From Gaiellasilicea sp963763755 (GTDB lineage Bacteria > Actinomycetota > Thermoleophilia > Gaiellales > Gaiellaceae): a stretch of 64,000 bases of DNA. The notes under the pieces were generated by a model. That model worked only from the letters and a program-made list of their open reading frames with translations. It was not told the origin of the DNA and searched no databases. The translations under genes were made by a program, and so were the position numbers. Location: positions 62,001 to 126,000 of the forward strand of contig CAVXQE010000010.1 of the NCBI GenBank assembly GCA_963763755.1, read 5' to 3'. Shown here piece after piece: positions 17,209 to 25,819 of this stretch (position 1 is the first letter of the stretch; the number at the start of each line of letters is the position of its first letter).

Positions 17209-18699
17209 ATGGCCGCCGCCCGCGATCAGGAGCAGGAGACCGAGCAGGGCTTCGGGACCGGTCTTCGGCGCCAGCTCGAACGGCGTCGCGACGAGGAAGA
17301 GGCCCAGGCCGAACAACACCCTGACGCCTCGAAGCGGCCGGTTCCGACCAGCGCCGAGCTGCCGCCCCCCGAACCCCCTGTCGTCGTCGCGGCCGAGTAC
17401 GTCAGTGAGCCGAACGACGAGCTGAATCGCGAACTCGAGTTCGAGCTGGAGGCACTCCGGGCCGAGCTTGCAACGGCGATTGCGCGCGAGCGGGAGGTAC
17501 GCGACGAGCTCGCGGACCTGCAGTCGCGGCTCGAAGAGGGCTTCGCGGACGCCCAGAGCCTGTCGCTGCGCTCATCGGAGGTCGACAGTCGGGCCGCGAA
17601 GATCGCCGCCCAGCAGGCCACGCTCGAGGAACATGAGCAGGAACTGGCGCAGCGCGCCGAAGCGGCTGCCGCAGAGCAGCAGCGTCTCGCCGACCTGAAG
17701 TCCGAGCTGCTCGCCGCCGAGGCACGAACGGCAGCTCGCGAGCAGCAGATCTCGGCCAAGTTCCGCGAGCTCCAGACTGCAGATCGCGACCGGACGGAGT
17801 CCTCGACGGAGCTGGCCAAGCAAGAGGCGGCTCTCGCCCAGAGGGAGCGTGCGCTCGAACGTGCGCTCGCCGAGATCGACGCGAACGCGGCGGAAGCTGC
17901 AGCGCGGGTCGAGGCGCGCGAAGCGGTGCTCGCCACGCGCGAGGCGCTTCTCCGCGAGCAGGAGTCCGAGGTCGGGGACCACGACAAGGGAGTCGCCGAG
18001 CGCGAGCGTGAGCTCGTCAAGGCCCGCGCCACGGTGACCGCGCGCGAGGAGCATCTGGAGTCTCGCGAGGCCGAGCTCAAGGCGAAGGCCGACCGGCTGA
18101 CGGCCGATCTCGAGCGGCTCGCAGAAGACCGCACCGGCACCGTCGAGGGGGTCGCGGCGATGAGCGCCAAGCGCGCCGAGGTCTCCGCCAAGGAGAGCGA
18201 GCTTGCCGCACGCGAGGCCGAGCTGAACCGGCGGGAGTCGCAGCTACGCCGCGAGGAAGCCGACGAGCAGACGCTTGCACACCGGGAAGCCGAGGCAGCA
18301 CGGCTCGACGACCTCCGCCGCGAGCTGGCTGCGCGCGAGGCCGAGGTCACGAGCTCCGAGACCCTGCTCGAGTCGAATCGCGCCCGCGTCGAGCGGCGCG
18401 AGCTGCGGCTCAGCCAGACCGAGGCCTCACTGTCCGACCGCATGCGCGAGATGGACGACCGCGAGGCCGAGATCGAGATTCGCTGGGCGCGTGCCGAGGC
18501 CGACTCGGAACTGCGCGAGGTCAAGCTCGAGCAGCGCGAGAAGATCGTCTCCGACCTCGAGCTCCGGCTCGCGAAGCGGGAGACCGACCTCGCGCACTAC
18601 GTGGGCGAGCTCCAGATCCAGATGGAAGAGCGCGAATCCGACTGGTGGGAGAAGCAGCTCGGCCGTCCCGTGGAAGACGTCGCGGCCCGAGGCAAGTAA
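17209..18699 (+). CDS. Long coiled-coil protein at the end of the Tad operon, function unknown
   Basis: A 496-residue, strongly charged protein starting one base after the tadC stop. Residues 1-70 are disordered (Glu/Gln/Pro-rich, with PEPPVVVAAEYVSEPNDE). From about residue 75 to the end it is a nearly unbroken coiled coil rich in Ala, Glu, Arg and Leu, with recurring units such as ELAAREAELNRRESQ and REEADEQTLAHREAEA. No membrane segment, signal or enzyme motif is seen. Its position suggests a scaffold for the pilus base or its placement in the cell. The repetitive codons create long spurious frames on the opposite strand. Confidence 0.8.
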   Translation: MAAARDQEQETEQGFGTGLRRQLERRRDEEEAQAEQHPDASKRPVPTSAELPPPEPPVVVAAEYVSEPNDELNRELEFELEALRAELATAIAREREVRDELADLQSRLEEGFADAQSLSLRSSEVDSRAAKIAAQQATLEEHEQELAQRAEAAAAEQQRLADLKSELLAAEARTAAREQQISAKFRELQTADRDRTESSTELAKQEAALAQRERALERALAEIDANAAEAAARVEAREAVLATREALLREQESEVGDHDKGVAERERELVKARATVTAREEHLESREAELKAKADRLTADLERLAEDRTGTVEGVAAMSAKRAEVSAKESELAAREAELNRRESQLRREEADEQTLAHREAEAARLDDLRRELAAREAEVTSSETLLESNRARVERRELRLSQTEASLSDRMREMDDREAEIEIRWARAEADSELREVKLEQREKIVSDLELRLAKRETDLAHYVGELQIQMEERESDWWEKQLGRPVEDVAARGK

Positions 18700-18728
18700 G
18701 TCCCGCGCGAATCGAGCCCGCGAATAGC

Positions 18729-18817
18729 GAGGGGCCTACTCGCAAGAGCAGACCCCTCTACCGAACGCTCCTTTCTGGGCCAGACGGTGAAGCCGCCGAG
18801 GCGGCCGCTCCGTCTGG
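18729..18817 (+). terminator. Two hairpins after the Tad operon
   Basis: The first pairs GAGGGG (18729-18734) with CCCCTC (18753-18758), with CTC/GAG inside. The second pairs CCAGACGG (18780-18787) with CCGTCTGG (18810-18817) around an inner GCCGC-CGAG-GCGGC stem. They fill most of the 210-base gap to pdxS. Probably they end the pilus transcript, though no clear T-run follows. Confidence 0.5.
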
Positions 18818-18909
18818 AGGGGGAGAGGAGTCGCGTTCGGTAGTGGTAGTCATCGCATATTCCGGCGCGCGATGCGAGTGGGGTTTGCCGGGGCGGCTAC
18901 ACTCCCGGC

Positions 18910-19794
18910 GTGACTGAGACAGGGACGATGCGCGTCAAGAGCGGGCTCGCCGAGATGCTCAAGGGCGGCGTGATCATGGACGTCGTCAACGCTGAGCAGG
19001 CGAAGATCGCAGAGGACTCCGGCGCGGTCGCCGTGATGGCTCTCGAGCGCGTGCCGGCCGACATCCGGCGCGACGGCGGCGTCGCCCGCATGTCCGACCC
19101 GGCGATGGTGCAGGAGATTCAGGAGGCCGTGACGATCCCGGTGATGGCGAAATGCCGCATCGGTCATTTCGTCGAGGCCCAGATCCTGCAGGCGCTCGAG
19201 ATCGACTACATCGATGAGTCGGAAGTGCTCACGCCGGCCGACATCGCGCATCACGTGGACAAGTGGCAGTTCGAGATCCCGTTCGTCTGCGGTGCGACGA
19301 ACCTCGGTGAGGCGCTCCGGCGAATCGCCGAAGGCGCCGCGATGATCAGGACGAAGGGCGAGGCAGGCACCGGCGACGTCGTCAATGCGGTCACGCACAT
19401 GCGGGCGGTCTTCGGCGGCATCCGCCGGCTCGGTTCCCTCCGCGAGGAGGAGCTCTACGCCGAGGCGAAGGAGCTACGCGCGCCGTACGACCTCGTCAGG
19501 TGGGTCGCCGAGAACGGCCGACTGCCGGTGGTCACGTTCACGGCCGGCGGGATCGCCACCCCGGCCGACGCCGCTCTCTGCATGCAGCTCGGCGCCGACG
19601 GCGTCTTCGTCGGCTCCGGCATCTTCAAGTCCGGAGACCCGGCGCTGCGCGCCAAGGCGATCGTCGAGGCGACGACGCACTACCGCGACGCCGAGATCCT
19701 CGCGCGTGTCTCTGCCGGACTCGGCGAGCCGATGGTCGGCATCTCGACCGCTTCGCTCGAGCCGAGCGAGCTGCTCGAAACCCGCGGCTGGTAG
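18910..19794 (+). CDS. pdxS: Pyridoxal 5'-phosphate synthase, PdxS subunit
   Basis: A 294-residue (beta/alpha)8 enzyme that builds pyridoxal phosphate from ribose 5-phosphate, glyceraldehyde 3-phosphate and ammonia from PdxT. Conserved blocks include KSGLAEMLKGGVIMDVVNAE, MALERVPADIRRDGGVARM with the catalytic region around the first lysine, KCRIGHFVEAQ, IRTKGEAGTG (second catalytic lysine region) and FTAGGIATPADAALCMQLGA. The length is normal. GTG start. Its partner pdxT lies 1.1 kb downstream, separated by a membrane-protein gene and a palindromic element. Confidence 0.97.
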   Translation: MTETGTMRVKSGLAEMLKGGVIMDVVNAEQAKIAEDSGAVAVMALERVPADIRRDGGVARMSDPAMVQEIQEAVTIPVMAKCRIGHFVEAQILQALEIDYIDESEVLTPADIAHHVDKWQFEIPFVCGATNLGEALRRIAEGAAMIRTKGEAGTGDVVNAVTHMRAVFGGIRRLGSLREEELYAEAKELRAPYDLVRWVAENGRLPVVTFTAGGIATPADAALCMQLGADGVFVGSGIFKSGDPALRAKAIVEATTHYRDAEILARVSAGLGEPMVGISTASLEPSELLETRGW

Positions 19795-19844
19795 ACCCCG
19801 CCGCGTCCCTGACCGGCCGCTTCCGGTTGGAGCGTCGGACGACT

Positions 19845-19932
19845 TTGTGTTTCAGAAACACAAGCGCCGATTTCGCGGTTCGAACCGCATGGCTGCGTCG
19901 GCGCGAGGAGCTTGTGTTTCAGAAACACAAGC
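19845..19932. repeat. Composite element: two direct copies of a palindrome around a nested palindrome
   Basis: Copy 1 (19845-19863) has arms TTGTGTTTC/GAAACACAA with a central A. Copy 2 (19910-19932) has 11-base arms GCTTGTGTTTC/GAAACACAAGC, again with a central A. Between them, GCGCCGA (19864-19870) pairs with TCGGCGC (19898-19904) and encloses the 14-base perfect palindrome GCGGTTCGAACCGC (19875-19888). The unit lies in the 168-base gap between pdxS and a membrane-protein gene. It could be an operator pair or a dispersed repeat. Confidence 0.75.
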
Positions 19933-19962
19933 TCCGTCCGGTGCGCTCGTCACAGTCGTGAC

Positions 19963-20868
19963 GTGCTCGAGCGACTCCTGCCCGCCGACGCGCTGCGGCC
20001 GCGCTGGTCGAGCGAGAGCGCGCTCGTCTACATCGGCGCGATCGTGGCGCTCTTCGCGACCACCTCGTTGCTCGGGATCCTGGGCGAGGATCACGGCAGC
20101 GCCGCCCTCGTCGGTTTCAGCGCGCTCACGATGGCGGCTGCGCTCGCGATCGCCGTCGCGCTCCAGCAGGTGGAGCGCCCGGTCGCAGCGGGCGTCTTCG
20201 CCACGCTCGCGGTCGCCTTCTTCGCCGTCTTCGTGGGCTCGCTGGAAGACACGATCGGAATCGTCGACGGCGTCGGCGACAATGACTGGGAGCCGGGGAG
20301 GCTCCTGCTCGAGTTGCTGACGATCGCCGCTGCGCTCGTTGCGCTCCGGCGTTTCCGTGCGCCGTTGCTCGTGCTCCCCGTCGCGGTCGTCTTCTGGTTC
20401 GCGCTGGTCGACTTCGGCGCCGAGGAGATCATGTCCATCATCGCGGGTCTGATCCTGGTCGCGGCGGGCCACGCCGTCGATCGCTCCGGCCGCAAGCCGT
20501 TCGGCTTCTGGCTCCACCTGGTGGGCGGTCTGGCGTTCGGAGGCGGCGTGCTCGCGCTCGTGGACGGCAACGCCGGCTGGATTCTCGCCGGGCTGCTCTC
20601 CATCGCCTACGTTGCGGGCGCCTACACCTTCGGCCGTTCGAGCTACGCCGTGCTCGGCGCGGTCGGGATACTCGCGACGACGACGCATTTCATCCAGGAC
20701 GGGCTGGCGTTCGTCGGTGTCTTCATCCCGCTCCAGATCGGCGATCCGGAGGGCGGGATCGATCCCTGGCAGATCGCTCTCTGGTACATCGGGGCCGGGC
20801 TTCTGATCGTCGCACTCGGGCTTCTGGGCGAGCGGTTCGGCCGCTTGCACGGCGACACCGAAGCCTGA
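19963..20868 (+). CDS. Polytopic membrane protein, function unknown
   Basis: A 301-residue protein with roughly eight hydrophobic segments, for example ALVYIGAIVALFATTSLLGI, LTMAAALAIAVALQ, GVFATLAVAFFAVFVGSL, VLPVAVVFWFALVDF and WYIGAGLLIVALGLLGERFG. The short N-terminus is amphipathic (VLERLLPADALRPRW). It resembles unassigned multi-pass membrane proteins; no transport or enzyme motif is recognised. The GTG at 19963 is chosen because earlier codons in the frame fall inside the palindromic element. It sits between pdxS and pdxT, 15 bases before the latter. Confidence 0.75.
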   Translation: MLERLLPADALRPRWSSESALVYIGAIVALFATTSLLGILGEDHGSAALVGFSALTMAAALAIAVALQQVERPVAAGVFATLAVAFFAVFVGSLEDTIGIVDGVGDNDWEPGRLLLELLTIAAALVALRRFRAPLLVLPVAVVFWFALVDFGAEEIMSIIAGLILVAAGHAVDRSGRKPFGFWLHLVGGLAFGGGVLALVDGNAGWILAGLLSIAYVAGAYTFGRSSYAVLGAVGILATTTHFIQDGLAFVGVFIPLQIGDPEGGIDPWQIALWYIGAGLLIVALGLLGERFGRLHGDTEA

Positions 20869-20883
20869 ACCTACACTTCATGC

Positions 20884-21438
20884 ATGACGATCGGCGTCCT
20901 CGCTGTGCAGGGCAACTTTCGCGAGCACGCGGCGATGCTGCGGTCGCTCGGGGCGGACGTGGTCGAGGTGCGGCTGCCGGAGCAGCTCGACGGCCTCGAC
21001 GGTCTCGTGATTCCCGGTGGCGAGTCGACGGCGATCATGCGCCTGATGCGGCTCTACGGCCTGGAAGAGGCGATCCGGAGGTTCACCGCTCCCGTGTTCG
21101 GCACCTGTGCGGGGATGATCCTGCTCGATCGAGCGCACCTCGGGCTCATCGATGTCGAGGTCGAGCGGAACAGCTACGGACGCCAGCTCGCGAGCTTCGA
21201 AGCCGACCTCGAGCTCGAGGACGAGACCGAGCCGCTCCGGGGCGTCTTCATCCGCGCTCCGCGTGTCGCCGAGGTCGGGGCGGAGGTCGAAGTGCTCGCC
21301 AGTCACGACGGCGTGCCGGTGCTGTTGCGGGACGGTCGCTTCCTCGTCGCCTCGTTCCATCCGGAGCTGACCGGTGACACCCGCGTGCACGAGAGATTCC
21401 TGCAACTGGTGAAGGAGGGGCTAAGTGTCAGGGCATAG
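20884..21438 (+). CDS. pdxT: Pyridoxal 5'-phosphate synthase, glutaminase subunit PdxT
   Basis: A 184-residue class I glutaminase that feeds ammonia to PdxS. Conserved motifs: IGVLAVQGNFREH, IPGGESTAI, the nucleophile FGTCAGMILL and the His-Glu pair in FHPELTGD. The length is normal for PdxT. Its last 14 bases overlap the start of the yebC gene, so the two are probably translated together, the pdxT-yebC order seen in many Actinobacteria. Confidence 0.96.
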   Translation: MTIGVLAVQGNFREHAAMLRSLGADVVEVRLPEQLDGLDGLVIPGGESTAIMRLMRLYGLEEAIRRFTAPVFGTCAGMILLDRAHLGLIDVEVERNSYGRQLASFEADLELEDETEPLRGVFIRAPRVAEVGAEVEVLASHDGVPVLLRDGRFLVASFHPELTGDTRVHERFLQLVKEGLSVRA

Positions 21439-22180
21439 CAAGTGGTCGACCATCAAGCACAAGAAGGGCGCCGCCGATGCGAAGCGCGGCAAGCTCTTCA
21501 CGAAGCTCTCCAAGGCGATCATCGTCGCCGCGAAGGAGGGCGGTCCCGACCCGGCGGCCAACCTGTCACTCCAGAACGCGGTCGAGAAGGCGAAGTCGTA
21601 TTCGATGCCCAAGGACACGATCGAGCGCGCGATCGCACGCGGCGCGGGCACCGACGCGGACGCCGCCGCCTACGAGACGATCGTCTACGAGGGCTACGGC
21701 CCCGACGGTGTCGCCGTCCTCGTCGAAGCACTGACCGACAACCGCAACCGCACGGCCTCGGATGTCCGGCACACGTTCGCCAAGCACGGTGGCAACCTCG
21801 GCACGACAGGCGCGGTTGCCTGGCTGTTCGAGCGCCGCGGAGTCGTGCTCGTCGACGGCGATTCCGTAGACGAGGACGAGCTGACTCTCGCCGCGGCAGA
21901 GGGCGGTGCCGACGACGTCGAGCGCGACGGGACCGTCTTTCAGGTCTCGTCCGCGCCGGAGAGCCTTTCTGCCGTTCGGGACGCGATCGAAGCTGCCGGG
22001 ATCGAGGTCCAGTCGGCGGAGCTGACGATGATTCCGAAGACCACGGTCGAGGTCGCGGAGGAAGCGGCGGCGAAGAAGCTGATCCGCCTGATCGAGGAGC
22101 TCGAGGACAACGACGACGTCCAGGACGTCTCCGCGAACTTCGACATTCCAGAGCTGATCCTCGAGGCCGTTTCCGCCTAA
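21425..22180 (+). CDS. yebC: YebC/PmpR-family transcription-translation regulator
   Basis: A 251-residue YebC family protein. The N-terminus MSGHSKWSTIKHKKGAADAK is diagnostic, followed by KLFTKLSKAIIVAAKEGG, YEGYGPDGVAVLVEALTDNR and the acidic C-terminal domain ending LILEAVSA. Family members act as DNA-binding regulators or, as recently shown for some, as ribosome-associated factors relieving stalling. The GTG start lies inside pdxT. Upstream of ruvC as in many bacteria, here separated from it by the TadG-like gene. Confidence 0.96.
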   Translation: MSGHSKWSTIKHKKGAADAKRGKLFTKLSKAIIVAAKEGGPDPAANLSLQNAVEKAKSYSMPKDTIERAIARGAGTDADAAAYETIVYEGYGPDGVAVLVEALTDNRNRTASDVRHTFAKHGGNLGTTGAVAWLFERRGVVLVDGDSVDEDELTLAAAEGGADDVERDGTVFQVSSAPESLSAVRDAIEAAGIEVQSAELTMIPKTTVEVAEEAAAKKLIRLIEELEDNDDVQDVSANFDIPELILEAVSA

Positions 22181-22199
22181 AACGCTGGAAATCCCTCGT

Positions 22200-23636
22200 T
22201 TGAGCGAGCAAGTTCTCGCGCTGCGCGACCGATGCGCTTACTCAGGGCAGCTGGACAACAATAGGCGTTGTGCGGACACGCCGACTCTGGGGAGGTTCTG
22301 GACGTGGTTTCGCACAAGCTGGCAAGAAGGCAAGCCCATCAGACCGCAGGAAGAGCGCGGTCAAGTGATCGTTCTCATGGTGCTGATGATGGTCGTGCTG
22401 CTTGGCTTCGCAGCACTGGTCGTCGACGTCGGCTACGCGTATTACGCGCATCGCGCGCTCCAAAATTCGGCCGACGCCGCTGCACTCGCCGGTTCTCAGG
22501 AGCTTCCGAACGCAGCCAACGCCGCGGCCGTCGCCCGTCAGTACAGCTCGTCGGCCGGCAACAAGAACAGCAGGGCCAACATCAACAACGTCACGACGAC
22601 CGTGACGACGAAGTGCGTTGTCTCGTTGGGCGGTTGCGTGACCGGCACGTCCAGCAACGCCGTCGTCGTGCTCGAGATGGCTCCGACGAAGACCTTCTTC
22701 GCCGGCTTGCTCGGCATCCCGGCGTTCACGATCAAGGCCAAGGCGACAGCGGCGATGCGTGGGGGCACGCCGAAGCCGGCGCACGTGATGATCGTCTTCG
22801 ACCGCACAGGCTCGATGGGTACGGCCTGCACGATCGGCGGGACGAAGCTGGACTGCGCGAAGGGCGGGCTCAACGCCTTCCTGGGCGCCATGGACCCGGC
22901 CTACGACAAGGTCGGGCTCGTCGCGTTCGCCCCGCACAACGGGAACGTGTGCGCCACACCCAAGACCACGAACGGGGCGCCGTCCGACTACGACGCCTAC
23001 CCGAACAACTATCTCTTCGTGCCGCTCTCGAATGACTACAAGACCTCGGCCACGTCGCCGCTCGTCCCGGGCTCGCAGCTCGTGTCCACGATCAACTGCA
23101 TCAAGGAAGGCGGGACAACCGTCTTCGCGGCCGCGATCGACAAGGCCCGCACCACGCTGGCGGCGAGCCACGACCCCGAGGCGCAGGACGTGATCATCTT
23201 CATGACGGACGGTGAGGCGAACTACGGAGCGTGTGCGACTCCGAACTCGTCCGGCGTCTGCTCCAACAACACGTCGCCCTATCGGACGAAACCGTGCGGT
23301 CAGGCCGTCGCGTCCGCGAGGGCCGCCTCGGATACAGGCGTCTGGGTCTTCGCCATCGCCTACGACACCCCGGGTGCAGGGTGCCTGGGCTGGAAGTCGA
23401 CCGGCACCGGCCTGGGCGGCGCCTCGTGCGCCACGAAGGCCGGGATCCAGTTCGTGTGCCCGGAGTCGCCGGCGATCACCGCCGACGCCGCCTTGAGGGG
23501 AATTTCCTACGATCCACTGGATCCCACGCACCCCAGGTTCTACTCATCGCCGGATCCGGGCAGCCTGACCTCGCTCTTCAAGAGCGTCGCAGCCGAGCTC
23601 ACCGAGGGCAGACTGCTCGACGACGACGCCGAGTAG
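22200..23636 (+). CDS. TadG-like protein with VWA domain
   Basis: About 478 residues. Residues 53-80 hold the TadG/TadE-type membrane segment (RGQVIVLMVLMMVVLLGFAA followed by LVVDVGYAYYAHRALQNSAD). A domain with paired cysteines follows, then a von Willebrand A domain from about 195 with FDRTGSMG, a MIDAS motif with Thr in the second position, and VIIFMTDGEANYG. It is the usual partner of the Tad pilus but lies 3.5 kb beyond the pilus operon. The start is uncertain: the only candidate in frame is a TTG at 22200, giving an unusually long N-terminus before the membrane segment, and no good ribosome site is seen. Confidence 0.85.
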   Translation: MSEQVLALRDRCAYSGQLDNNRRCADTPTLGRFWTWFRTSWQEGKPIRPQEERGQVIVLMVLMMVVLLGFAALVVDVGYAYYAHRALQNSADAAALAGSQELPNAANAAAVARQYSSSAGNKNSRANINNVTTTVTTKCVVSLGGCVTGTSSNAVVVLEMAPTKTFFAGLLGIPAFTIKAKATAAMRGGTPKPAHVMIVFDRTGSMGTACTIGGTKLDCAKGGLNAFLGAMDPAYDKVGLVAFAPHNGNVCATPKTTNGAPSDYDAYPNNYLFVPLSNDYKTSATSPLVPGSQLVSTINCIKEGGTTVFAAAIDKARTTLAASHDPEAQDVIIFMTDGEANYGACATPNSSGVCSNNTSPYRTKPCGQAVASARAASDTGVWVFAIAYDTPGAGCLGWKSTGTGLGGASCATKAGIQFVCPESPAITADAALRGISYDPLDPTHPRFYSSPDPGSLTSLFKSVAAELTEGRLLDDDAE

Positions 23637-23683
23637 TCAGCGTCGCCGCCGGTCAGCGTCTTGACCGTCGAACACGGAGAAAC

Positions 23684-23714
23684 AGGCGGGGGAGGAACGT
23701 CCGATCCCCCGCCT
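23684..23714 (+). terminator. 10-bp hairpin between the TadG-like gene and ruvC
   Basis: Arms AGGCGGGGGA and TCCCCCGCCT pair perfectly around an 11-base loop, ending 11 bases before the ruvC GTG. No T-run follows. It likely separates the TadG-like transcript from the ruv operon, and could also affect access to the ruvC start. Confidence 0.5.
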
Positions 23715-23725
23715 AACCTCTCCTC

Positions 23726-24214
23726 GTGAAGGTTCTCGGCATCGATCCAGGGACGGCTGCATGCGGGTACGGGATCGTCCAAGAAAGCGGAGGCCGTATC
23801 AGGGCAATCGACCACGGGTGGTGGCAAACACCCGCGGGGGAGCGCCCGGAACTCCGCCTCAAGACGATCTTCGAGCGAGTGCAGGAGCTCATTGCGGCGC
23901 ACGAGCCGGACGCCGTCGCGCTGGAAGAGTCGTTCGTCGGAGCAGATGCCCGCATCGCGCTCTCCGTCGGGCAGGCGCGCGGGGCGGTGCTCGTCGCCGC
24001 CGCGGTGGTCGGCGTCGAGTGCGCTGAGTACCCGCCGGCCCGGGTGAAGCAGGCGGTCTGCGGCTACGGCCGTGCGGAGAAGGCCCAGGTGCAGCGGATG
24101 GTGCGCGCCATCCTCGCGATGGAGGCCAACCCGACCCCTAATCACGCCGCCGACGCCCTCGCGGTCGCGATCTGCCACGCGCTCGCGCCGCCGCTCCTGC
24201 GGATCGCCGGATGA
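23726..24214 (+). CDS. ruvC: Holliday junction resolvase RuvC
   Basis: A 162-residue resolvase that cuts four-way DNA junctions within the RuvABC complex. The first catalytic Asp is in VLGIDPGTAACGYG, the Glu in ALEESFVG, and the C-terminal acidic residues are in HAADALAVAICHA. The length is normal. GTG start; the stop overlaps ruvA by 4 bases (ATGA). Confidence 0.96.
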   Translation: MKVLGIDPGTAACGYGIVQESGGRIRAIDHGWWQTPAGERPELRLKTIFERVQELIAAHEPDAVALEESFVGADARIALSVGQARGAVLVAAAVVGVECAEYPPARVKQAVCGYGRAEKAQVQRMVRAILAMEANPTPNHAADALAVAICHALAPPLLRIAG

Positions 24215-24783
24215 TCTGGCGGTTGCGCGGAACGCTCGCGGGGCGGACGCCCGATGGCTTCGTGCTCGACGTGAACGGCGTCGGCTACCTGCTCGCTGCG
24301 ACCCCGGGCGCCGTGCGGGCCGCAGAGAGCGGCGGCGAGACGATCGTCGAGACCTATCTCCACGTGCGCGAGGACGCGCTTCAGCTCTACGGCTTCGCCG
24401 ACGCGGCCGAGCGGCAGCTGTTCCTCCATCTGCTGACGGTGGCGGGGATCGGCCCGAAGGTGGCGCTCGCGATCGTCTCCGGCTCGCCGGCGGCGGATCT
24501 TCGCCGGGCAATCGTGCTCCAGGACACCGCTCGCTTCCAGGCGATCCCCGGTGTCGGCAAGAAGACCGCCGAGCGGATCGTGCTCGAGCTGAAGGAGAAG
24601 CTCGGCGCCGAGGATCCGGTGCCGATCTCGAGCGCCGTCGGCACGTCCAGCCACACGACGGCCCGCGATGCCCTCGTCGAGCTCGGCTACTCCGTCGTCG
24701 AGGCCGAGCAGGCGCTGGCCGGGGTCGATCCCGACCTGCCGGCCGAGGAGCGCGTGCGGCTGGCCCTGAGGCAGGCGGCATGA
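24211..24783 (+). CDS. ruvA: Holliday junction DNA helicase subunit RuvA
   Basis: A 190-residue protein. The OB-fold domain starts MIWRLRGTLAGRTPDGFVLD. The tandem helix-hairpin-helix motifs include LLTVAGIGPKVALAIVSG and FQAIPGVGKKTAERIVLELK. The C-terminal domain III, which touches RuvB, ends the protein. RuvA binds the junction and loads RuvB. Overlaps ruvC and ruvB by 4 bases each, forming a strict operon. Confidence 0.96.
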   Translation: MIWRLRGTLAGRTPDGFVLDVNGVGYLLAATPGAVRAAESGGETIVETYLHVREDALQLYGFADAAERQLFLHLLTVAGIGPKVALAIVSGSPAADLRRAIVLQDTARFQAIPGVGKKTAERIVLELKEKLGAEDPVPISSAVGTSSHTTARDALVELGYSVVEAEQALAGVDPDLPAEERVRLALRQAA

Positions 24784-25794
24784 GCGCCGTCGCCGCGGAC
24801 GTTCTCGGCCCGGAGGAGGAGGAGCTCGAGCGCTCGCTTCGGCCGCGCCGGCTGGACGAGTTCGTCGGCCAGGAAGCCGTCAAGGAACAGCTCGCGATCG
24901 CTCTCGCAGCCGCCAAGGCGCGGGGCGAGGCGCTCGACCACGTCCTGCTCGTCGGGCCGCCCGGGCTCGGCAAGACGACGCTCGCGCAGATCATCCGCGA
25001 GGAGCTCGGCGTCGGGATCCGCAACATCGCCGGGCCGGCGCTCGAGCGGAAGGGCGACATGGCCGCGATCCTCACCAGCCTCGAGCTGCGCGACGTCCTC
25101 TTCGTCGACGAGATCCACCGCATCAACCGCTCGATCGAGGAGATCCTCTATCCGGCGCTCGAGGACTTCCGCCTCGACATCATCGTCGGCCAGGGGCCGG
25201 CTGCCAGGACGCTGACACTCGACCTGCCGTCAGTTCACCCTCGTCGGCGCGACCACCCGCACCGGCCTGCTGACGACCCCGCTGCGCGACCGCTTCGGCC
25301 TGACCTTCCGGCTCGGCTACTACGAGCCCGAGCAGCTGACGGTGATCGTGCGCCGCTCCGCCGGCATCCTGGGGGTCGCAATCGAGGACGATGCCGCAAC
25401 GGAGATCGCCCTCCGGGCGCGCGGGACACCGCGAATCGCGAACCGCATCCTGCGGCGTGTGCGCGACGTGGCCGAGGTTCGCCACCAGGGTGCGATCACG
25501 AACGAGATCGCGCGGGAGGCCCTGGAGCTGATGGAGATCGACGGCGAGGGGCTCGAAGGCACCGACCGCGACCTCCTGCGCGCGATTGCGTTCAAGTTCG
25601 AAGGTGGCCCGGTCGGCCTCTCGACGCTCGCCGTCACGCTCGGCGAGGAGACCGACACGATCGAGGACGTCTACGAGCCGTACCTGCTCCAGCTCGGCTT
25701 CCTCCAGCGCACCCCGCGCGGCCGCGTGATCACCAAGCTCGGCCGCGCCCACGTGGGGGCGCCCGCGGCTCCCGAGTCGCGCCTGTTCGACTGA
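24780..25794 (+). CDS. ruvB: Holliday junction DNA helicase motor RuvB, one frameshift
   Basis: A AAA+ motor of about 338 residues that drives branch migration. The first frame has RPRRLDEFVGQEAVKEQLAI, Walker A VGPPGLGKTTLAQII, Walker B VLFVDEIHR and ends at DLP. An extra T near 25226 shifts the frame, after which FTLVGATTRTGLLTTPLRDR (sensor region and arginine finger) and the C-terminal winged-helix domain (LLQLGFLQRTPRGRVIT) continue to the stop. The protein reads perfectly across the junction once the T is ignored. As ruvB is highly conserved and both flanking halves are intact, a sequencing error is the likeliest cause. Confidence 0.93.
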
Positions 25795-25819
25795 TCGCGC
25801 CGCAGCTAGATTCGGAGGC

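Noticed and set aside
17226..18524. Long Ser/Arg-rich frame on the minus strand
   Set aside because: It is the shadow of the coiled-coil gene's repetitive GC-rich codons; composition is unlike a protein and the plus-strand gene fits the operon.
19845..19932. CRISPR array
   Set aside because: Only two repeat copies, each itself a palindrome, a structured spacer between them, and no cas genes nearby.
21442..22203. 253-codon plus frame inside yebC
   Set aside because: Arg/Gly/Asp-rich out-of-frame shadow of an intact yebC.
25200..25240. Programmed frameshift in ruvB
   Set aside because: No slippery sequence or downstream stimulatory structure; removing one T restores a normal protein, so an indel error is simpler.
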